Shown: positions 1-9,966 of the stretch, one piece after another
Layout of the letters: every line of letters begins with the position of its first letter
Numbering within the stretch: the first letter of the stretch is position 1
Source of the DNA: Deltaproteobacteria bacterium
Lineage (GTDB): Bacteria; Myxococcota_A; Polyangia; Polyangiales; Polyangiaceae
Direction of reading: 5' to 3'
Assembly: GCA_003235365.1 (NCBI GenBank)
Contig: QJWJ01000353.1
Location: 1-64,000, forward strand
DNA: 64,000 nucleotides
The notes under the pieces: generated by a model
What the model saw: the letters and a program-made list of their open reading frames with translations, nothing else
What the model was told of the DNA's origin: nothing
The model's database searches: none
Position numbers and translations under genes: made by a program

Positions 1-1
1 C

Positions 2-625
2 GGCGCCGACATCAGTGACACGGGACACGACCTCTTCCACCGCGTGGATACTGCCGTCGCTTGCGTTCATTGCCACCCGGGGGGTGCGGACGACGGCCAT
101 GTATGGAACTTCGAAGGATTCGGCGCTCGCCGTACCCAAACTCTGGAAACCGGGCTGCGCCCACCGTTCCACTGGGACGGCGACCTGGCAGACATGAGTC
201 AACTCATGACGGAAGTGTTTCAGGGTCGCATGAGCGCCGCTCCGCAATCACCGGCACGCGTGGCCGCACTCTCGGACTGGCTGTCGTCGCTCACGCCACC
301 GGCGCCGGGCATGGTCGCCAATCCCGATCTGATCGAGCAAGGTCGGCAACTGTTCGAGTCACCAGAGGTGGGGTGCGCGGCCTGCCATAGCGGCGCCGCC
401 CTGAGCGATGGTGCCTTGCACGACGTCGGCACGGGTAACGTGCCGCTCAAGACCCCATCCCTCCTGGGCGTGTCGCAACGTCTTCCAGTGATGCACGACG
501 GCTGCGCAACCTCACTGCAGGACCGATTCTTCGTCTCCTGTGGCGGTGACGATCGCCACGGCGCGACATCGAACTTGTCGGCGACGCAACGCGACGCGTT
601 GGCGGCGTACCTCACGTCGCTTTGA
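2..625 (+). CDS. Di-heme cytochrome c / cytochrome-c-peroxidase-like protein, 5' truncated by window edge
   Basis: Frame is open from base 2 upstream of the listed GTG at 44; two CxxCH motifs (CVHCH, CAACH); HWDGD and KTPSLLGVSQRLPVMHDG resemble the di-heme peroxidase family. Confidence 0.75.
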   Translation, partial: GADISDTGHDLFHRVDTAVACVHCHPGGADDGHVWNFEGFGARRTQTLETGLRPPFHWDGDLADMSQLMTEVFQGRMSAAPQSPARVAALSDWLSSLTPPAPGMVANPDLIEQGRQLFESPEVGCAACHSGAALSDGALHDVGTGNVPLKTPSLLGVSQRLPVMHDGCATSLQDRFFVSCGGDDRHGATSNLSATQRDALAAYLTSL

Positions 626-699
626 TCCCCCCCACGCGCGGTGGTCCGACGTTGCGTCGCGTCCAGCGGCACTACACTGGAGCGCAGGCGACGGACACA

Positions 700-3600
700 T
701 CATGGTCGCCACAACGCGAGGCCACCGCGAGTCGCAACCCAGTAAGTTCCCTCAACAAAGGAAGACGGCAGTACTTGCGTCACGTCCTCGTGCGGCGTCG
801 GCACGGTGGACCAGCCCCCGGCGCCCGATACCCGCAGACCCTCCATCGTTGCCACCGCCACCCGACCAGAATCGAGCAGCTCGATGCCCGCCGGATTCAC
901 GTATCCAAGTGCCGCACTGCGTTTGGGATTCGATAGCTGAGCCTCACTCCAGTCGAAGCTCGTCACGCCAGCATTGTACGTCCCGACGAACAGTCGCTGC
1001 CCGCGAGCTTCGACCGCCGTCACCCAGTCATCCTCCAGCTCTCCGCTGACGACCGCAGCTCGGTGGAAGTCTGCTGCGACTGGGGGCGTCTCCGCGGTAA
1101 ACACCGCGCGCGGCGCCCAATACAGCCCACGTGTGGTCCCGACGAACAGGGTGTCATCTTCGGCAACCGCAAGTGCCCACACCTTGCCAAAGGGCCAGCC
1201 CCGTTTCTTGTCGAGAGAGACCTCGACATCTCCGCCAGCGGACACGAACGCGAGCTTACTGCCCCCCGAGACCACACCACCGCCAGGAAGCAATGCCAGC
1301 GCGTGCACGTCGTCCACCGGCCCGACGCGTTTGCACGCCAGCGCGCTCTCGAACGTGCAGCGGCTGAGGCCACGTGCCGTGGCGATCCACAATGCCCCGC
1401 GTGTCTCGTCCCAAGCCAATGCGTTGACGTTGCGGTTGAGGGCAGCGTGTGCGACGCGAGTCACGTCACCACGAGCGTCGACCGTGAACAACCCCTGGTC
1501 GAACGTGCCCACGAACAGCGTTCTTTTTCCCTGGGCCAGCGCCGCAACATCCCCGGGCAAGGCGTCGATGACTCGCTCGAGCGCCGGTCGTCCCGGGCTG
1601 TCTTCATCGACGGGCACCGGCTCGGCCACCATCTGTGCCATTAGGGGCCGAAGGTTTGGCAGGCTCGGAGTTTCCGGGCTCGGAGCCATCACGAACGTCT
1701 CAGTGCGGTGGTTCAGCGCACGATCGAACCCCACCACGCGGAGTTTTCCAGTGGGCTGCTCGGCGCTGACGTAACCGCGAAACTGAGCCCACCGAATCGC
1801 GGTCAACGGCGTGACCTGGCCGTCGGGAGTCTGGATCTCCACACGGCGCAGATCGTGATCCGCTTTCGGTCCTCGTTGCGTCACCAACACACCCATCTCA
1901 CCCGGGCGACGCCCTCGGATCAGTTTCACCACGAGCTCTGGCGCACTGCGGTCGACAGTGTACTGGACCGGTCGTGTCTCCACCCGCCCGTCGGCAAAGG
2001 TGATGTGGGCCAAAGCTTGGTACTTTCCCTCCTCCGTCGTCGATGGCACCAAGAAGCGAACCATCCACGCTCCACGGCCTCCTTTTGCCAGTGGCTCGTA
2101 CACTGCGTTCTTGCTCACACCGAACGGAAATTCGACCTCGACGCTCTCGGCATCGGAAGGCGCCTCCACGTAGATCTCTGGATCGCCCGGCTGGATCCTG
2201 TCGAGATTGATGCTCGCGCCGTCTGGGTCCATCCCCTGAAGATCCGCACCGACGATACGCGGACCGTCTGCTTGTTGCTGGGCGCGCCGAGCGATGGCGT
2301 AACGCGCATAGGCCTCCTCACTTTCCAAGACCAAGAAGGACGTATGTTTGCTCATCACCCCGTAGGCCAACGACGCATCGACGATCTGTTCCTTCGGTTT
2401 GTTCCTGCGCTCGAGTTCGCGCACCCATGAAGCACCGAAGCGCCGAGCCACGGAAGGTGAACCAATCGCGGACACGTCGTGCTCAATGACCTGCTCACGG
2501 TCACCCAGACGAGCGGTCAACGAAAGCCTCGAGAGCGCTCTTCCCGCTGGTGTCTTGACCAAGACAGTGAACGACTCGTCGGCATCGATACTGAGCGGAC
2601 CGCTCGGTAGCACCACGGCGTCATCTCCCGCGGACACCCGGACATCGAGCAGCGGTCGCCGGGGGCTGTGAAGCAGACGGGTGAACGCGCCAACATCGCG
2701 TTCGTCACGTGCGACGACGGCGCGCCCGGTCGTCGCCTGAGCGAGTTCACGAGCGAGCTCGGGATCTGCGGCACTACCAATCACGAGTGGAAAGATCGGA
2801 GTCTGCCCCAACTCCTTCTTGGCCAACTCGACGAGGTTCGCCGGAATCACTTCTCCCCAGCTAGGCTCAGTATCACCGATGTACACCATGCCCGCGTCTC
2901 CTGCGCGACGAGCGAGCTCGGAAACGGTGAGCAGCAACGATTCGATGTTGGTGGCGCCATCCGGCTCACGCGCCGCGACGAACTGCAAGGCCCGCTCGAC
3001 CGCCGCCGGACTCGGCACGCTGAAGCCTTCGGATTGAGCCTCAGAGTCGATGTCGTTCGTCACCACGACGAAGCGATGATTGTCGTTCATTCCCGACAAA
3101 ACACGCTTCAGAGCCTCGAGCGTCAACTTGCGCTCCTCGAGCGTGCTGCGCGACGTATCGACCGCGACGATCCAGTTGCTTGGTGGCTTGATGGCAGGCG
3201 CCGCGAGCTGCGACCAGTTTGGTCGAAGGCGCACCGCGGTGTGAGTCCCGTCATCCTGCTGCTCGAATACGGCGTCGGGACTCTCTCGAGCTTCCACCTC
3301 GATGCTACGTCCGGCAGCCACGTCGCGTTCCGCAAAGACGCGCTTGCCATTCCACTCGACCACCAGCTCGGGGAGCTTGGCATTCGCATCTGGACTGTGA
3401 GTGCCCTGAACGAAGGACAGGGCCTCACCTCTACGTCGGAGCGGCGCCAAGTAGCGGAGGGTCACGACCTTGCGTTCATGGGGCTCGATCGGAAACACCC
3501 GCATCTTGAAGACGGATCCATGCTCCCATTCGAGCAGCGCCGGGTCCTGCATCGAATCGACAATCTCCTGATATATCTGGCGTGCGCGCTCGCGCTCCAG

Positions 3601-4005
3601 CAGCTCGCCTTCCACCATGCGGCCGTCGATCATCATCGCCAAACCGGTCACGATTACGCCGTCCGGCATCGGGTAGCGAAATGTACCTTCCACGCGCTCG
3701 TCGGCTTCACTCTCGAAGACATGCTCCACGGACACTTCCGCATGGTCAGCAACTTGCCTTGCCGATACGGTCACCGACTGCAGCACGACCTGTGAGTCCT
3801 CAGCACGCCGCCCGCGCACCGCAATCGCGCCGATCCCCCCGGAAACCGACTGCCGAGTGGCGATTGAATCGTCAGCGGAGATCTCGCCCGCGGTAGGCGT
3901 CGAAGCGGAAGCCGGCCCGATACCGTCAGGCGGTCGCACTTCGTTCGGACCTCCACAGCTGACCATCGAAACCACCAGCACACCGACGGAAAACAGACGA
4001 TTCAT
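700..4005 (-). CDS. Lipoprotein with VIT + vWA domains (inter-alpha-trypsin-inhibitor-like) and C-terminal propeller-like repeats
   Basis: Signal/lipobox VVSMVSCGG; VIT-like ADHAEVSVEHVFESEADERVEGTFRYPMPDGVIVTGLAMMIDGR; vWA-like WIVAVDTSRSTLE; C-terminal LFVGT..GLFTVD repeats. Confidence 0.8.
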   Translation of the reverse strand: MNRLFSVGVLVVSMVSCGGPNEVRPPDGIGPASASTPTAGEISADDSIATRQSVSGGIGAIAVRGRRAEDSQVVLQSVTVSARQVADHAEVSVEHVFESEADERVEGTFRYPMPDGVIVTGLAMMIDGRMVEGELLERERARQIYQEIVDSMQDPALLEWEHGSVFKMRVFPIEPHERKVVTLRYLAPLRRRGEALSFVQGTHSPDANAKLPELVVEWNGKRVFAERDVAAGRSIEVEARESPDAVFEQQDDGTHTAVRLRPNWSQLAAPAIKPPSNWIVAVDTSRSTLEERKLTLEALKRVLSGMNDNHRFVVVTNDIDSEAQSEGFSVPSPAAVERALQFVAAREPDGATNIESLLLTVSELARRAGDAGMVYIGDTEPSWGEVIPANLVELAKKELGQTPIFPLVIGSAADPELARELAQATTGRAVVARDERDVGAFTRLLHSPRRPLLDVRVSAGDDAVVLPSGPLSIDADESFTVLVKTPAGRALSRLSLTARLGDREQVIEHDVSAIGSPSVARRFGASWVRELERRNKPKEQIVDASLAYGVMSKHTSFLVLESEEAYARYAIARRAQQQADGPRIVGADLQGMDPDGASINLDRIQPGDPEIYVEAPSDAESVEVEFPFGVSKNAVYEPLAKGGRGAWMVRFLVPSTTEEGKYQALAHITFADGRVETRPVQYTVDRSAPELVVKLIRGRRPGEMGVLVTQRGPKADHDLRRVEIQTPDGQVTPLTAIRWAQFRGYVSAEQPTGKLRVVGFDRALNHRTETFVMAPSPETPSLPNLRPLMAQMVAEPVPVDEDSPGRPALERVIDALPGDVAALAQGKRTLFVGTFDQGLFTVDARGDVTRVAHAALNRNVNALAWDETRGALWIATARGLSRCTFESALACKRVGPVDDVHALALLPGGGVVSGGSKLAFVSAGGDVEVSLDKKRGWPFGKVWALAVAEDDTLFVGTTRGLYWAPRAVFTAETPPVAADFHRAAVVSGELEDDWVTAVEARGQRLFVGTYNAGVTSFDWSEAQLSNPKRSAALGYVNPAGIELLDSGRVAVATMEGLRVSGAGGWSTVPTPHEDVTQVLPSSFVEGTYWVATRGGLALWRP

Positions 4006-5153
4006 CGCTCACCTCCTGCCTCTGCACGCACCTTGGCGACGGTGACGACTTGCTTCTCCTCGAAGAGTCGGTACGGCAGCACGTGCCGACGCTCGTCCGC
4101 CCTGCCTTCGTTCAAGAGCACGATGACTTCCCCCCTCGCTTCTTTGAATGCCGAAGCCCGCGAGCCGTAGTACTGCACCTGGATCGTGTACTCGCCGGAT
4201 TGGGCGCGGGGTGCGGTAAAGCTCTCCGGCCCGTAGCCACTGGTGACATCGTCAAACAGCGCCTCGCCGCCCCTCCCCTGCTTGTGGCTGTAGAAGATTT
4301 TCTCGCCTCGCGGGGTCGTCACCCACAAGTCGACGTCGGTGCGGTCCGTATCCCACGACAAGTAGACCTTGATGTCGTTCTCCACCCCCCCAGCGATTCC
4401 GAGAGCGCTGAGCTTGTCGCCGAGTTCGGCAGCTTCGCTCGTCTTGCCTGCGGAGAGCGCCTGCCGCCGACGGGTTGCGTAGATCTGGCCCAACCGCTGC
4501 TTGGCTGGGTACGAGAGCGACGTATTGACGTCCGGTGCCGTCGCCGTCGCTTCGAAGCGCCCACGTGCACTTTCGACCATGCCCAGGCGGTACTCGACGT
4601 CACCGAGTTCGAACTCGGTGCGACGATCTGCCGGTGTCAATTCGAGGGCTGCTCGCAATTGAGCGCGCGCCGACTCGAGGTCGCCTGCCTGTTTCAGCAC
4701 GGTCGCCAATGCACGGCGCGCCTCGACGTCCCTCGGCAGCAGTTCCACGATCGCGGAGTAGGTGCGCCGCGCCCGTTTCGTTTCGCCACGAGCCACGAGT
4801 ATGTCCCCGAGCAGCCGCACCGCGACCAGGTTGTAGGCGTCCTGTTCACGGAATCGTTCTGCCTCCTCGCGCGCTTCGTCGAGACGCCCCGCGTGAAACA
4901 GAGCCTGGACCAAGTCGAAACGCGGCTTGCGCAGGCGCGGAGCCTCGTCCACCGCCTTGCGCAACGCCGCCAAGTCGGCAGCGGTCGGAACGTTGGGTCG
5001 GGGCGGCTCCCTTTCGAGGGCAACGAGGGAGAGCCGCCCCGCGGGTGAGTGCTCGGCGGCCGGGGCGTTACCCGGAAGCGAGTCGCTGGCGAGAGCACGT
5101 GCGGCAAGGGGTAGCCAGCAAAGCAGTGTCAGAGAACCAAGGAAGCGTCGCAT
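4002..5153 (-). CDS. Secreted TPR protein with C-terminal DUF2135-like (YfaP-type) domain
   Basis: Start chosen at MRRFLGSLTLLCWLPLAARALA (signal peptide); TPR-like helices; DTDRTDVDLWVTTPRGEKIFYSHKQ...GPESFTAPRAQSGEYTIQVQYYG; overlaps the VIT/vWA gene start. Confidence 0.7.
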   Translation of the reverse strand: MRRFLGSLTLLCWLPLAARALASDSLPGNAPAAEHSPAGRLSLVALEREPPRPNVPTAADLAALRKAVDEAPRLRKPRFDLVQALFHAGRLDEAREEAERFREQDAYNLVAVRLLGDILVARGETKRARRTYSAIVELLPRDVEARRALATVLKQAGDLESARAQLRAALELTPADRRTEFELGDVEYRLGMVESARGRFEATATAPDVNTSLSYPAKQRLGQIYATRRRQALSAGKTSEAAELGDKLSALGIAGGVENDIKVYLSWDTDRTDVDLWVTTPRGEKIFYSHKQGRGGEALFDDVTSGYGPESFTAPRAQSGEYTIQVQYYGSRASAFKEARGEVIVLLNEGRADERRHVLPYRLFEEKQVVTVAKVRAEAGGER

Positions 5154-5353
5154 GACTGACACCGGTGCAAGGCGGATGCCGCGCACGATCGACGGTGTTT
5201 GTTGCGCTTCTCGCCGCTCGGTGTGTCCGGTGAGCCGCAGCTCGCGATCCAGGGGACACAGGTGAAACCGCAACGCCTCGGGGTCCGCCAGCGGTATCGC
5301 AGCGATTGACCCGGCGCCTCGCCACGCGTGCGCGATCTGCCGAGGAAGCGTTC

Positions 5354-6391
5354 CTACAGCACGCGATCGATCCCGCTCAGCAGGTTACCCATCTCTTCCG
5401 AAGTCATCATCAGGAACAGGTTGCCGCCAATGTGACGACCCGGCATCAGAAACAGCGTTTCGACGAGTAGAACGTAGTCGGCAACGTCGCTGTCGAACTG
5501 CCCGACCACTGCTGTCATGTTGCCGATGTCGCACTTGGCTTGCTTCAGGTCGAAGGCGATCCCGAGCGTATTCCCCATGCTTCCCACCAGGGCATTGATG
5601 AGGATGTTGCCCACTTCGACGAGCAGATCGCGGTCGGCGTCGCTGATCTCGTCGTCCGCCTGTTCGCTATCACTCACCAACGCGTTGACCAGACGCATCC
5701 CGCTTTCCTTGGACATCAGCAAGAAAGCGATACCACTGGCCTCTCCCGAGAAGTCTTGCCTAACCAGCGCCAAATCGTCGGAGAAGTTCTCGCGAACCGT
5801 GTCTTCGAGCGCCGAACGCGGCAAGACCTCGAGCCGAGGCACGCTCAGTTTGATCGTTTCGTAGACCAACTTGGATAGGGCATTGGCGGCCCGCCCCATG
5901 CCGATGTTGAAGATCTCCTTGAACGCATCGGCATACCGCGGCGAAAACGGCAACGCGTTGGGGATCTCCTTGCGGGCCAAGACGATCTTCATCACTTGGC
6001 GGAGCTCCGCTGCGTCGACCGGTTTGGGAACGAAGGCCGCCGCACCGAGCGACCGCGCCTTTTGGGCGGTCGTCTCTTGAATGTCCGCCGACGAAACGAT
6101 CACCCGAGTGTTCGGGTGCCGGGCGCGAGCATGCCCCAAGAACGCCAATCCGCTGATGTGCGGCATCAGCAGATCCGTGATGACGACGTCGTACTCCTTG
6201 CTCTCCATCATGGTCAGCGCCTCCGCGCCGCCCGTCGCCTCGTCGATATCGTACTCGTTGGAGCCTTTGGTCAGTGCCTTGCGCACCTGCCCGAGACTGA
6301 AGCGCGAGTCATCGACCAGCAAGACCTTCACGTTGCCGTCCGGGCGGATCGTGTCTTGATTTCGAAGGGGTTGGTTCTCGTCTGTGCTCAT
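5354..6391 (-). CDS. Response-regulator receiver fused to CheC/CheX-type phosphatase domain
   Basis: Receiver: VLLVDDSRFSL...DVVITDLLMP...VIVSSA...FVPKPVD; CheC-like ExxN helices FKEIFNIGMGRAANALSKL and LLVEVGNILINALVGSMGN; start at MSTDENQ. Confidence 0.8.
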   Translation of the reverse strand: MSTDENQPLRNQDTIRPDGNVKVLLVDDSRFSLGQVRKALTKGSNEYDIDEATGGAEALTMMESKEYDVVITDLLMPHISGLAFLGHARARHPNTRVIVSSADIQETTAQKARSLGAAAFVPKPVDAAELRQVMKIVLARKEIPNALPFSPRYADAFKEIFNIGMGRAANALSKLVYETIKLSVPRLEVLPRSALEDTVRENFSDDLALVRQDFSGEASGIAFLLMSKESGMRLVNALVSDSEQADDEISDADRDLLVEVGNILINALVGSMGNTLGIAFDLKQAKCDIGNMTAVVGQFDSDVADYVLLVETLFLMPGRHIGGNLFLMMTSEEMGNLLSGIDRVL

Positions 6392-6895
6392 GACAACTCT
6401 CTCGTCTCGCCCCTGATGCTTTGAGTTTGCAGCCGTTTGGGGACGGATGCCCGCCTCGGTTCTCTCTCGAATTGTTTGGACAACTGGGGGCGTTCCTTTG
6501 ACCCTGTAAACCCGCAACGCGATCTCGGCAGACACATGCGCCGTCGGTCGTGTTGACACCCCTGTGCTCCGTTGCGGCGCGTCGGCCCCCGCTGGCCTCG
6601 ACATTCAGCAGACGCAAGCAGACGTGATTGGTGGGCGCGCATCGCGCTGGCTTCGGTTGCCCCGGTGGAGCGTATTCCAACTGCGCAGTGGGTAGACTCC
6701 GAGAAGTCGGCCCGAAGTCGTACACCCGGAGGGCGTCAGCGATCTTGGTCGGAACAGGCCGTTATGCTGTCGCTAGCCCCCGGCGGTCAGTTGGTTCGCC
6801 TGCCGCCCCGAACCAGAACGCGCACCGCAAACGCGATGGCGAAGTGTGGGTAGCCACATACAATGACTTTCCTCTCATCCTACGGGGGAAACTAC

Positions 6896-7597
6896 ATGAC
6901 CAACATCACACGTCAGCTACTCACCTGGATCGCTGGCCTACTCGCCCTCACCATCGGCGGCGTAGCCCAGGCAGAACCAATCCTACAACTGTACGTCGAA
7001 GGCGCGACCTACGACGATACCACCGACACCTGGGTTGGAGAGCCTGGTTCGGAGGTCAACGTCTGGGTCATCGCCAACACCGCCGGCGGAGGCAGCAAAG
7101 GCACCGTCTTCGACGTCAACCTGGTTATCGCCTACGACGCCTCGAATACCGCCGCGACCTTCGGCAACAACGGTCCGGAACAATTCGACCTGGTGGCGAC
7201 CGGCACCGGTTCCCACTCGGTGCTCGCCCCTCACGGGATCTATGATTCCGAGACGGCCTGGCAGCAGTTCGCCCTGGGCGACTTCACGGAAACGCAGGAT
7301 CCGCTCGCGGATTTCAACGCCGACTTTCAGCTCAGTGATCTAGAGGGAACCACGGGAGCCGACATCGAGGTCTACTCCCTGACCATCCAGAACGTCGAAG
7401 GTGGCATTCACCTCGATGCCTTTGGTACCGTCATACTCGGCGGTTCGGAGAAAGTGTACGCAGCTCCGTATTCCCACGACGCTGAGATCACGAACGTACC
7501 TGAGCTCTCCGCGAACGGGTTGCCCAACGCGGTCGCATTCATGGCCGGTACTGCCGCGGTCGCCGTCGCATCTCGCCGGCAACGTCGAGAAATCTGA
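6896..7597 (+). CDS. Secreted protein with PEP-CTERM/VPEID-CTERM-like C-terminal sorting signal (VPELSANG...AVA...RRQRR)
   Basis: GGGGGAA RBS before ATG 6896; signal peptide MTNITRQLLTWIAGLLALTIGGVAQA; C-terminus NVPELSANGLPNAVAFMAGTAAVAVASRRQRREI (motif + TM + basic tail). Confidence 0.8.
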   Translation: MTNITRQLLTWIAGLLALTIGGVAQAEPILQLYVEGATYDDTTDTWVGEPGSEVNVWVIANTAGGGSKGTVFDVNLVIAYDASNTAATFGNNGPEQFDLVATGTGSHSVLAPHGIYDSETAWQQFALGDFTETQDPLADFNADFQLSDLEGTTGADIEVYSLTIQNVEGGIHLDAFGTVILGGSEKVYAAPYSHDAEITNVPELSANGLPNAVAFMAGTAAVAVASRRQRREI

Positions 7598-7623
7598 GTC
7601 TCGGCTACATTGAATGAGAACTC

Positions 7624-7646
7624 GGCCGTCTCCAAAGGGGGCGGCC
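7624..7646 (+). terminator. Terminator-like hairpin between substrate gene and TPR lipoprotein gene
   Basis: ggccgtctcc-aaa-gggggcggcc: 10-bp stem (two G.T pairs) with AAA loop, 27 nt after the substrate stop. Confidence 0.5.
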
Positions 7647-7675
7647 TTGCTTCATTTGAGCAGAGGAGGAACGTG

Positions 7676-9784
7676 ATGCTCTTACATCGTCAGGCGTTGT
7701 CGGCGTTGCTGTTGTTGGTGGCTTGCTCGCGAAACGCGCAGCAAGTGGAGAGGAGTGAAGTCGAGCGGGGGTTCGAACTGATCGCTCACGCGCCGGAGCG
7801 AGCGCTCACCGTGTTTAGCAACCATCAAGGCAGCCCCCAAGCACAACTGGGTGCGGGGCTGGCGTACGAGGCGCTCGGCAACTGGGACGCCGCGGCAACC
7901 GCCCTGTCCCGCGTCGCAGAAGGAGCTCCGGGCTATCTCAGGGCCCGCACCGCGTTGGCGAGGGTACTGCTGTTCTCGGGCAACCCCGAGCGGGCGAGGG
8001 ACGAGCTGAAACTCGTCCACGCCACCGCCCCCGGGGACCTGGAGGTGATACTACTGTTGGCGCTCACTGCCGTCGATGCAGCAGATCACGAGTCCGCCCT
8101 CGAAGCGCTCACCGGCTGGGAGTCGACGATCGAAGCAGGCGCACGCATTCCCGTGGAAGTGCTGGTAACCCGGGCCGCGCTGGAGCGAGCGAGCGGCGCG
8201 CATCGCAACGCCCAGGCCACGCTCGCCAGGTCGTCAGGCAGTCAGCTGAGAGACCCTCACGGCGCCCTGGTGTTGGCGAGTCTGGCCAAGTCGCTTGGCA
8301 AGGAGACTCTGGCGTCGGGGTTGGCGCGGCGAGTCAGCACGAGTGATGCTCCTGGCCTGTCCAGACACACGCTCGCCGAGCTCGGTTTCGACTTGGGGGA
8401 CATGACCATCGTCGCAAACGTCGTAGATCGTCTGCCAATCGCCCAACCTCACCCGCTAGACTCGCTGCTGCGCGGCCGCTATCTCCTCGCAACGGGATCG
8501 GCGGACAAGGCTCGCCTCGAACTGGAGAAGGCTCTCGGGGGTGTACCTCAAGCCGACACCATCAATCGATCCAAGGCCGAATATCTCCTGGCCCAGGCCT
8601 GCTTGCAGAGTGGCCGCAGCGCCGAAGCGCGCAGGTTGGCAGAAGAACTGCTCTTGGAGTCACCCGAAAGCGTCCCCTACACGCTGCTGTTGGCCGACGT
8701 CGAACTCGACTCGAAGCAACCGAGCAGAGCCGTTGATCTACTCGGTCGCGTCGTGCAGCGCGGTCCAGAGCGGGGTGAGTTGATCGCTCGATTGGGCAGC
8801 GCCCAGCTCGCCGCCAACCAACTCGCCGAGGCGGAGAAGACCTTTCGCAGCTGGTTGGCACTCGAGCCCGCTAGCATCGATGCCACGCAGAGACTCGCCA
8901 ACGTCCTGACCAGGAGAGGAAAGCACGCAGAAGTCGCCGCAGTATTCGAGAACCTGGCCGATCACGCTCCGAGCAACGTCCAAGCGCACCGCATGTTGGT
9001 TGGACACTACCTAGCTCGCCAGGACGCTGCGACAGCACTTCGTTCGCTCGAGCTTCGCGCTGAACGACCGAACGCCACCCTCGACATCAAGCTGCTACTC
9101 GCCGCAACCTACGAGAAACTCGGGAAACGCAAGCAGATGAGGTCGCTGCTCGAATCTCTCGCGCAGCTGGCTGCCGACGACACCCGAGTCTGGGTTGCGC
9201 TCGCGCAGTTGGAGTCTCTGGAAGGGCAGAAACGGCAGAGCGAAGCGGCGCTGCGCAAGCTGGTGACACTGGACCCCAATTCGGTGCTGGGACACGCTCG
9301 GTTGGGCAGCGTGCTGGCGGAACTTGGACAACCGGAACTTGCCGCCCAGGAATATGAACGTGTCCTGCAACTCGTCGAGAACGACGTCATCGCACTCAAC
9401 AACGCCGCCGCGCTGTACAACGAGCAGCTCGGTAACCCGAGCCGCGCCGTCGAACTAGCCGAGCGCGCCCTGGCCGTCGACCCGCGAATTCCGCAAGTTC
9501 AGGACACACTCGGCTGGGCGCTGTTCAAGCGGGGACGCCCCGCCGACCGAGCGCGAGCCATCCAACTGTTGCGCAGCGCGAGCAACGGCTCGAAGTCGAA
9601 GGCTGCCAGGATCCACTACTTGACCGCTTTGCACGAAAGCGGCGGCACGTTTCAAGCCATCGAACTTCTGCAATCCTACGACTGGGACCGGTCGGACGAC
9701 GAGGTCGCGGCTCTTGCCTCGCTGCTTCAGTCCCAGAGTTCCACCACACCCCCGGACAGCGACCGCACCGCCACAACGTTGTGA
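7676..9784 (+). CDS. TPR-repeat lipoprotein, PrsT-like (PEP-CTERM system TPR family)
   Basis: AGGAGGA RBS before ATG 7676; lipobox ALLLLVACS; TPR-like repeats; C-terminal VIALNNAAALYNEQLGNPSRAVELAERALAVDPRIPQVQDTLGWALFKRG. Confidence 0.75.
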   Translation: MLLHRQALSALLLLVACSRNAQQVERSEVERGFELIAHAPERALTVFSNHQGSPQAQLGAGLAYEALGNWDAAATALSRVAEGAPGYLRARTALARVLLFSGNPERARDELKLVHATAPGDLEVILLLALTAVDAADHESALEALTGWESTIEAGARIPVEVLVTRAALERASGAHRNAQATLARSSGSQLRDPHGALVLASLAKSLGKETLASGLARRVSTSDAPGLSRHTLAELGFDLGDMTIVANVVDRLPIAQPHPLDSLLRGRYLLATGSADKARLELEKALGGVPQADTINRSKAEYLLAQACLQSGRSAEARRLAEELLLESPESVPYTLLLADVELDSKQPSRAVDLLGRVVQRGPERGELIARLGSAQLAANQLAEAEKTFRSWLALEPASIDATQRLANVLTRRGKHAEVAAVFENLADHAPSNVQAHRMLVGHYLARQDAATALRSLELRAERPNATLDIKLLLAATYEKLGKRKQMRSLLESLAQLAADDTRVWVALAQLESLEGQKRQSEAALRKLVTLDPNSVLGHARLGSVLAELGQPELAAQEYERVLQLVENDVIALNNAAALYNEQLGNPSRAVELAERALAVDPRIPQVQDTLGWALFKRGRPADRARAIQLLRSASNGSKSKAARIHYLTALHESGGTFQAIELLQSYDWDRSDDEVAALASLLQSQSSTTPPDSDRTATTL

Positions 9785-9966
9785 TGAGTTGGGGGATTCC
9801 GGCCACGGGCGCGTTCGGCGCACGTGTGGTCGCTTCCACCACATACGCACACGCGATACCGAGCCCACGGTGAGCTGACAGACAAAATGCACTGCCGGAG
9901 CGTATGGATTTGGGTCCGTGCTGGCACAGACACCCTAGGCCGCAACTTCAGCGGCCAAGGTGATTC

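Noticed and set aside
2668-3795. 375-aa plus-strand ORF opposite the VIT/vWA gene
   Set aside because: Antisense shadow of a well-supported gene; composition lacks recognisable domains.
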